NCBI GenBank assembly: GCA_003560215.1 | Contig: PWIY01000045.1 | Location: 1 to 5,140 of the forward strand | Length of the DNA: 5,140 nucleotides | Direction of reading: 5' to 3' | Origin: Bacteroidales bacterium | GTDB lineage: Bacteria > Bacteroidota > Bacteroidia > Bacteroidales > UBA7960 | Shown: positions 1 to 3,147 of the stretch, one piece after another | Layout: every line of letters starts with the position of its first letter | Numbering within the stretch: position 1 is the stretch's first letter | Translations under genes and position numbers: made by a program | Notes under the pieces: generated by a model | Seen by the model: only the letters and a program-made list of their open reading frames with translations | The model's database searches: none | What the model was told of the DNA's origin: nothing

Positions 1-234
1 CTGGCCCGTAAAATGAACATGCCGGTGTATTTTGTGGCTCCCCGGAAGGAAAAACGGGGCCATTACCTCGTACACATCGGGTTATTGACTGAAGAACCCC
101 AGGAAGTGCCGGAGGGAGAGATCGGGCGCCTGTTCATGAAAGCCCTGGAAGAAGAAATCAGAAGGGCGCCGGCCCTGTATCTCTGGTCGCACCGCCGCTG
201 GAAACGCAAACCTCCATCCCAAAAAAGCAAGTGA
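1..234 (+). CDS. Lysophospholipid / lipid A biosynthesis acyltransferase (LpxL/HtrB-like), C-terminal part
   Basis: This is the 3' end of a gene that begins before the window. The frame is open from base 1 (Leu-Ala-Arg-Lys-Met-Asn-Met-Pro-Val-Tyr-Phe), so the Met at base 13 is internal and not the start. The C-terminal signature YLWSHRRWKRKP, followed by a short basic tail, is typical of the LpxL/HtrB family in Bacteroidetes. So is the preceding pattern: N-x-P-V near the left edge, KRGHYLVHIGLL in the middle, and a helix ending LEEEIRRAPALYLW. Family members transfer a secondary acyl chain from acyl-ACP to a lipid A precursor (or act on related lysolipids) at the inner face of the cytoplasmic membrane. 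The HX4D/E catalytic motif would lie upstream and cannot be checked here. The stop codon is 2 bases from the stop of the convergent gene. The family call is fairly secure; the exact substrate is not. Confidence 0.85.
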   Translation: MARKMNMPVYFVAPRKEKRGHYLVHIGLLTEEPQEVPEGEIGRLFMKALEEEIRRAPALYLWSHRRWKRKPPSQKSK

Positions 235-236
235 AA

Positions 237-1658
237 TTATTCGCCGGGAGCGGTTCTGGACACCTCAAAAACATCCCCGATGGCAAGCTGCACACGCCGT
301 CCATCCTCCCGCTGTTCATTGACAGTTACCAGGCCGCTGAAAAACCGGTTAATCTCAGCAAAAGTCCGATCGGCAAACTGGGTCAGACCCGAACTGCTCT
401 CGGTCAGGGTTTCCTCCAGCCGCCGGAAGTCAACGCCGGCAGTTTCCTGCAAGCGGCTGGCAGCCACACGTGGTAAAGCACCCTCACGATCACGGAGGGC
501 ATCCGGATCATCCATGGCGATATAGCCTGGTTCGCGATAAGCCAGCCAGATATACTCCTCCCGGGGGGTCAGTTCAGCCCGGGTTTTCAGCCGTTCAGGG
601 GCACCTTCCGCAACCTGAGAGATCCCTTCGGACGCATCTGCAATCGCAACACGTCCCGCATGCGAATCAACCTGGCGAGGCTCCATCCGAGTCGCCATCA
701 TGGGCCTGGAAACCTCAGTTTCCGCCTGAGCTTCCATCGCACGATCATCTGCAAAAGCCCGGTCGGGCGCAGTAGCCGGGCGGAACAACTCAGCCGGCAA
801 AGCCGTAGCCCGGTCCGGGGCAGCCTCCTCACCGGAAACAGGTACACCCGCATCCTCCCTGAGAGAAGCCACGGCCTCCTCCCGCTGAGGGGCAGGCGCC
901 TCCGCAACGGCCTCCGGTAGCGCCACCTCCTCCTCAACAGGCCTGTCATAAGCCACATGTATGGGTTCCTGCAACGGGAATAAAGTAAAAGCCACCACCC
1001 CCAGCAGGAATACAGCCGCAGCAGCAGACGCATAATGCAGCACGCGCCGGGCGGTAAAGGCGGTAAACCCGATATGATGTCTTTTTAACGACCCCTTTCG
1101 GGGGAAGCGAATGGCCGGATCGGGAACAAGGCGGGTCTGCCGCATCACTTCAAGTTCCCGTCCGTAACGTGGATCCGAAGCCGCAAAAGCTTCCACCTCG
1201 GCCCGTTCCACTTTATCCAGGTCGCCCTCCACATAAGCGGCGAAATATTCTTCGTAATTAAGCGGCGAAATGCATTCAGAACCCGGGCCGGACTTCCGGA
1301 GTTCAACAAACTTTTCCACCGCATCATGTTGCCTGCGGCCACCATGGCGGCCATCATGGCGGTCACCACGGGAACCATGCAGCTCAAATTCACCGGAACC
1401 AGGTTGTCCATGCTCACCGCCTAACTCATCGTTTCCGGCAAACACGTCCGCAGGCCCGGATTTCATCAGGGCGTCCTTGTCAGGGAAACGAGCCCCGTCA
1501 TCCCCGTCAACACGAATCATCTCAAAAGCATCAAACTCATCGCGCAAGTCAGGGTTCTCATCCAGAAAACGCATCAGCTCCCCAACCCTGTTGTCCGGCA
1601 GGTTACCCTCGAAATAATCGAGGAAGAACTGTTCGTAATTTTTTCTGGTGATTTTCAT
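237..1658 (-). CDS. Candidate anti-sigma factor: single-pass membrane protein with a duplicated N-terminal domain
   Basis: A 473-residue protein. Residues about 3-66 (NYEQFFLDYFEGNL... ARFPDKDALMKS) and 130-192 (NYEEYFAAYVEGDL... IRFPRKGSLKRH) are two copies of one domain: an NYE-x-[FY]F start, a [YF]xEG[ND]L motif, an acidic helix, then RFPxKxxL. This type of N-terminus occurs in Bacteroidetes membrane proteins encoded next to ECF sigma genes, where it is thought to bind sigma. There is no HxxxCxxC zinc anti-sigma motif. A 63-residue linker (67-129) rich in Gly, His, Arg and Asp joins the copies. One transmembrane helix spans about 206-229, preceded by basic residues (RR at 204-205), so the N-terminus should be cytoplasmic. 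The rest is an Ala/Glu/Pro-rich stalk (about 240-355) and a C-terminal region ending LAIGDVFEVSRT. The start is supported by AAAAGG two bases before ATG (bases 1661-1666). The sigma gene lies 253 bases upstream on the same strand. The role is inferred from context and domain type. Confidence 0.8.
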   Translation of the reverse strand: MKITRKNYEQFFLDYFEGNLPDNRVGELMRFLDENPDLRDEFDAFEMIRVDGDDGARFPDKDALMKSGPADVFAGNDELGGEHGQPGSGEFELHGSRGDRHDGRHGGRRQHDAVEKFVELRKSGPGSECISPLNYEEYFAAYVEGDLDKVERAEVEAFAASDPRYGRELEVMRQTRLVPDPAIRFPRKGSLKRHHIGFTAFTARRVLHYASAAAAVFLLGVVAFTLFPLQEPIHVAYDRPVEEEVALPEAVAEAPAPQREEAVASLREDAGVPVSGEEAAPDRATALPAELFRPATAPDRAFADDRAMEAQAETEVSRPMMATRMEPRQVDSHAGRVAIADASEGISQVAEGAPERLKTRAELTPREEYIWLAYREPGYIAMDDPDALRDREGALPRVAASRLQETAGVDFRRLEETLTESSSGLTQFADRTFAEINRFFSGLVTVNEQREDGRRVQLAIGDVFEVSRTAPGE

Positions 1659-1670
1659 TTCCTTTTAGTT

Positions 1671-1810
1671 TGTCGGCGCTGCGCGCCTCCAGTTAGCTCA
1701 GGGCTAAAGCCCTTCGCGGTTTGTCGAGGGCTATCGCCCTCTCCGGTTAGTCGGGGCTGACGCCCCTCCAGTTGTCAGTTCCGGCGCTTCGCGCCTGTTA
1801 GTTGTTGGTT
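1671..1810. repeat. Array of small GC-rich hairpins (left block), REP/BIME-like
   Basis: Five short stem-loops follow each other: GGCGC-TGC-GCGCC (1675-1687), GGGCT-AA-AGCCC (1701-1712), GAGGGC-TATC-GCCCTC (1726-1741), GGGGC-TGAC-GCCCC (1753-1766) and GGCGC-TTC-GCGCC (1783-1795). Arm sequences differ, but the flanks are shared: most stems are entered by (G)TC and left by TCC[A/G]GTT[A/G]G, as in the linker TCCGGTTAGTC at 1742-1752. The block lies in the gap between the sigma gene and the candidate anti-sigma gene and would be transcribed with them. Bases 1692-1721 recur inverted at 2883-2912 with one mismatch. No open frame here looks like a real protein. Confidence 0.85.
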
Positions 1811-1835
1811 GCCATGGCCCGCGTGAACCAACAAC
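1801..1835. repeat. Ten-base-pair inverted repeat between the sigma and anti-sigma genes
   Basis: GTTGTTGGTT (1801-1810) pairs perfectly with AACCAACAAC (1826-1835) across a 15-base loop that itself contains the palindrome GCCATGGC (1811-1818). The arm GTTGTTGGTT is the same linker seen repeatedly in the right-hand repeat blocks (for example 2614-2623), so this hairpin marks where repeats of opposite orientation meet. In the RNA it could hinder read-through or stabilise an mRNA end. There is no T-run to make it a clear intrinsic terminator. Confidence 0.7.
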
Positions 1836-1866
1836 CTCCTCTTCCATTTCCAAAACCATTGGCAGC

Positions 1867-1900
1867 TTTCCCCTCACTCAGCCCATGAGAACCAACAACC
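1867..1900 (-). repeat. Inner inverted-repeat copy flanking the sigma gene (pairs with 2613-2646)
   Basis: Read on the minus strand, these 34 bases match 2613-2646 on the plus strand with a single mismatch (position 20, C versus A). The segment begins GGTTGTTGGTT, continues through TCTCATGGG and ends TGAGTGAGGGGAAA. It lies 11 bases beyond the stop codon of the ECF sigma gene, so the gene is bracketed by inverted copies. Confidence 0.85.
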
Positions 1901-1911
1901 ATCTAACCATC

Positions 1912-2397
1912 CTATATCACTGCATCCATGCTTCCGATATATTTCTTCAGTGCGATGCGGGCCCGGTAGATGTACACCTTCACCTGCGATTCACTCAACC
2001 CTGTGATCTTACCGATCTCGCGGTAATCATACCCTTCATAATCGCGCAGCAGCACAACCGACCGCTGATCGGCGGGGAGACGCCCCAGGGCCTTCTCCAG
2101 TATTTCCTGCAATCCGGCATATTCATCCCTGTATCCATGGTCTTTCAGTGTCGTTTCTTCCATGGGTGTCTGGTGCTTGTCCTTCCTGATCGAATCGATC
2201 ATCGTGTGATAGGCCGTGGTAAACAAATACGACCTGGCCTTCTCGAAACTGATCTCCTTCACCTTCACCCACATCTTTTCAAAGCTATCCTGCACAACAT
2301 CCCGTGCACGATCCTCATCGCGGATATTCTTTAAGATGAAGCGGTACACCCCATCAGAATACCTGTCTACACATTCATTGTACTGGGCCGTTGTCAT
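1912..2397 (-). CDS. RNA polymerase ECF-type sigma-70 family sigma factor
   Basis: A complete 161-residue protein of typical ECF length. Region 2 covers about residues 8-74: a YSDGVYRFILKNI helix, then the core-binding segment DVVQDSFEKMW (33-43), then SYLFTTAYHTMIDSIRK, which corresponds to -10 recognition. Region 4 covers about 96-152, with LPADQRSVVLLRDYEGYDY followed by a helix-turn-helix (IGKITGLSESQVKVYIYRAR) that would contact the -35 element. There is no region 1 or 3 and no C-terminal extension. The ATG at 2397 fits the usual family N-terminus; no clear Shine-Dalgarno precedes it, which is common in Bacteroidetes. A candidate self-type promoter lies 35-65 bases upstream. The candidate anti-sigma gene is next downstream on the same strand. 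Its ECF subgroup and target genes cannot be told from the window. Confidence 0.96.
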   Translation of the reverse strand: MTTAQYNECVDRYSDGVYRFILKNIRDEDRARDVVQDSFEKMWVKVKEISFEKARSYLFTTAYHTMIDSIRKDKHQTPMEETTLKDHGYRDEYAGLQEILEKALGRLPADQRSVVLLRDYEGYDYREIGKITGLSESQVKVYIYRARIALKKYIGSMDAVI

Positions 2398-2432
2398 GCG
2401 TTCGGACAGCTTGTTTTATGGTTCGCAATAGT

Positions 2433-2461
2433 GTAACGGGCAAGAAGCATATAAAGTTACA
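2433..2461 (-). promoter_or_regulatory. Candidate ECF-dependent promoter of the sigma gene
   Basis: On the minus strand, TGTAAC (2461-2456) is followed after 17 bases by CGTTAC (2438-2433), about 35 bases before the sigma ATG. TGTAAC-like -35 elements with short C/G-containing -10 elements are characteristic of ECF promoters, so autoregulation is plausible. The boxes also form an inverted repeat (TGTAAC ... GTTACA at 2432-2461), so the site might alternatively bind a dimeric regulator. This is inferred from motif and position only. Confidence 0.45.
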
Positions 2462-2463
2462 GC

Positions 2464-2480
2464 AAAAAATTGAATTTTTT
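2464..2480. promoter_or_regulatory. Perfect AT palindrome upstream of the sigma promoter (possible UP element)
   Basis: AAAAAATT-G-AATTTTTT is a perfect 8-base-arm palindrome. It starts 2 bases beyond the candidate -35 box of the sigma promoter, the position where an AT-rich UP element would contact the RNA polymerase alpha subunit. It also separates the promoter from the GC-rich hairpin array. It could instead be an AT-rich boundary left by repeat insertion. Confidence 0.35.
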
Positions 2481-2646
2481 GGTCGGGGCTGATGCCCCTC
2501 CGGTTGGTGGTTAGTTAGTTGTTGGTTCTCATGGGATGAGAACACTGGGGGTAGTCCATAGGCCGTGGTCGGAGCCACATGGTTGTTGGTTGGTCGGGGC
2601 TGACGCCCCTCCGGTTGTTGGTTCTCATGGGATGAGTGAGGGGAAA
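2481..2646. repeat. Hairpin repeat block, right side (R1), with direct repeats
   Basis: Two near-identical 32-base units lie at 2481-2512 and 2592-2623 (two mismatches). Each has a GGGGC-loop-GCCCC hairpin (2485-2498 and 2596-2609) followed by TCCGGTTG. A second direct repeat of 23 bases is at 2518-2540 and 2614-2636 and contains CTCAT-GGG-ATGAG; in the first copy the stem extends to TTCTCAT/ATGAGAA (2526-2542). Between them sits a weaker GTGGT-CGGA-GCCAC hairpin (2565-2578). Bases 2613-2646 are the inverted partner of 1867-1900. Long frames through this block, such as one on the minus strand reading NQQ and PEG-QPRPTN repeats, are artefacts of the repeats. Confidence 0.85.
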
Positions 2647-2687
2647 AGACTAACGGGCTGGTAGATGGCCCAGGCAGTTGTTGGTTA

Positions 2688-2755
2688 GATCCCGAAGGGA
2701 TCACATGCTACTAACACGGGAGTAGCCACCGCACCCCTCCGACCCTGAAGGGGTC
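2688..2755. repeat. Three unrelated small hairpins
   Basis: GATCCC-GAA-GGGATC (2688-2702, 6-base stem), GCTACT-8 bases-AGTAGC (2707-2726, 6-base stem) and GACCC-TGAAG-GGGTC (2741-2755, 5-base stem) follow the R1 block. Their arms differ from each other and from the GGGGC family, but spacing and size match the rest of the array, and the short GTTGTTGGTTA linker precedes the first. They appear to be further members of the array with diverged arms. Confidence 0.7.
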
Positions 2756-2774
2756 ATACTTTACTAACAAAACT

Positions 2775-2826
2775 GTACGGGACATATGCCAGCCTGTCGG
2801 ATACTTGCCCCTCTGTTCGCCCGTAC
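2775..2826. repeat. Inverted repeat GTACGGG ... CCCGTAC with a 38-base centre
   Basis: GTACGGG (2775-2781) is matched by CCCGTAC (2820-2826). The 38 bases between hold no open frame and no hairpin of the array type. The pair separates the forward-oriented repeats on its left from the reverse-oriented ones on its right (from 2828), so it may be the tip of the larger inverted structure. Confidence 0.5.
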
Positions 2827-2827
2827 G

Positions 2828-2932
2828 AACCAACAACCAAGGGTGCGTAGCACCCGTTAACCGGAGTGGCGAAGCCACGACTAACCGCGAAGGGCGTTAG
2901 CCCTGAGCTAACCGTCAGCACTGCGCGCTGAC
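2828..2932. repeat. Hairpin repeat block in reverse orientation (R2)
   Basis: This block is introduced by AACCAACAACC, the reverse complement of the linker used in R1. Hairpins: GGGTGC-GTA-GCACCC (2841-2855), GTGGC-GAA-GCCAC (2866-2878), AGGGC-GTTA-GCCCT (2891-2904) and GTCAGC-7 bases-GCTGAC (2914-2932). The joining pieces TTAACCGGA (2858-2865 region) and GACTAACC (2879-2886) are the complements of the linkers in the left block. Bases 2883-2912 match 1692-1721 inverted, with one mismatch in 30 bases. Confidence 0.85.
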
Positions 2933-3000
2933 CAACCTTTCTTCAAAAACGAAGACATCCCCAAAAAACAAACGCGCAACCCCACCGCGCAAATTCCGTA

Positions 3001-3031
3001 CAACCCTATAATTTAGGTTGTTCCGTTTTTT
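3001..3031 (+). terminator. Weak hairpin plus T-run (possible terminator or insulating element)
   Basis: CAACC (3001-3005) pairs with GGTTG (3016-3020) across CTATAATTTA, with possible extra CTA/TAG pairing, and a run of T (3026-3031) follows 5 bases later. The stem is short and AT-rich and no plus-strand gene ends nearby, so a true terminator is doubtful. It might instead belong to the promoter region of the downstream gene. Confidence 0.2.
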
Positions 3032-3056
3032 GGTAAAAAAATTGTTAGTATATTTG
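3029..3056 (+). promoter_or_regulatory. Candidate Bacteroidetes housekeeping promoter for the surface-protein gene
   Basis: TATATTTG (3049-3056) fits the Bacteroidetes -7 consensus TAnnTTTG exactly. TTTG (3029-3032) could serve as the -33 element, but the 16-base gap is shorter than the usual spacing. Transcription would start near 3063, some 80 bases before the chosen ATG at 3144. The AT-rich setting between the repeat array and the gene supports the call. Confidence 0.5.
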
Positions 3057-3058
3057 GA

Positions 3059-3073
3059 TGACAGATCATGTCA
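3059..3073. promoter_or_regulatory. Short inverted repeat at the predicted transcription start
   Basis: TGACA (3059-3063) and TGTCA (3069-3073) are perfect 5-base arms around GATCA, placed 3 to 17 bases after the TATATTTG element. The position would suit an operator, but arms this short can arise by chance. Confidence 0.2.
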
Positions 3074-3081
3074 GGGAAACA

Positions 3082-3147
3082 ATGACAATCAGAAAGCCAT
3101 TACTTACAACAGTGGCACCTGACCAAGAGTGTCCTCAACAGCAATGA
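3082..3147 (+). CDS. Possible 21-residue leader peptide overlapping the next start
   Basis: An ATG at 3082 preceded by AGGGA (3073-3077 region) opens a 21-codon frame beginning MTIRKPLLTT and ending in three Gln codons. Its TGA (3145-3147) overlaps the ATG at 3144 in an ATGA junction, an arrangement used for translational coupling. No Shine-Dalgarno precedes the ATG at 3144, so re-initiation could supply ribosomes. The frame is very short and could be chance; no family is recognised. Confidence 0.25.
   Translation: MTIRKPLLTTVAPDQECPQQQ

Noticed and set aside
698..1033. 111-codon minus-strand frame very rich in Arg and Leu
   Set aside because: It is an alternative frame within the candidate anti-sigma gene and shows the Arg/Leu bias typical of out-of-frame GC-rich DNA.
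1700..1800. tRNA or other structured RNA gene suggested by the dense stems
   Set aside because: The stems do not form a cloverleaf, no T-loop or CCA end was found, and each hairpin is independent.
1885..2334. 149-codon plus-strand open frame
   Set aside because: It is antisense to the clear ECF sigma factor gene and begins inside repeat sequence; its translation has no recognisable domain.
2375..2704. 109-codon minus-strand open frame rich in Gln, Pro, Asn and His
   Set aside because: It is a translation of the hairpin repeats (recurring ENQQ and PEG-QPRP strings) and overlaps the sigma gene start; this is repeat-derived, not a gene.
1680..2930. Insertion sequence carrying the sigma gene
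   Set aside because: Inverted repeats bracket the gene, but there is no transposase, no recognisable target-site duplication, and the repeats belong to a multicopy hairpin family rather than forming defined element ends.
1671..2932. CRISPR array
   Set aside because: The repeated units are short hairpins of unequal spacing and variable sequence in both orientations, without constant direct repeats, regular spacers or cas genes.
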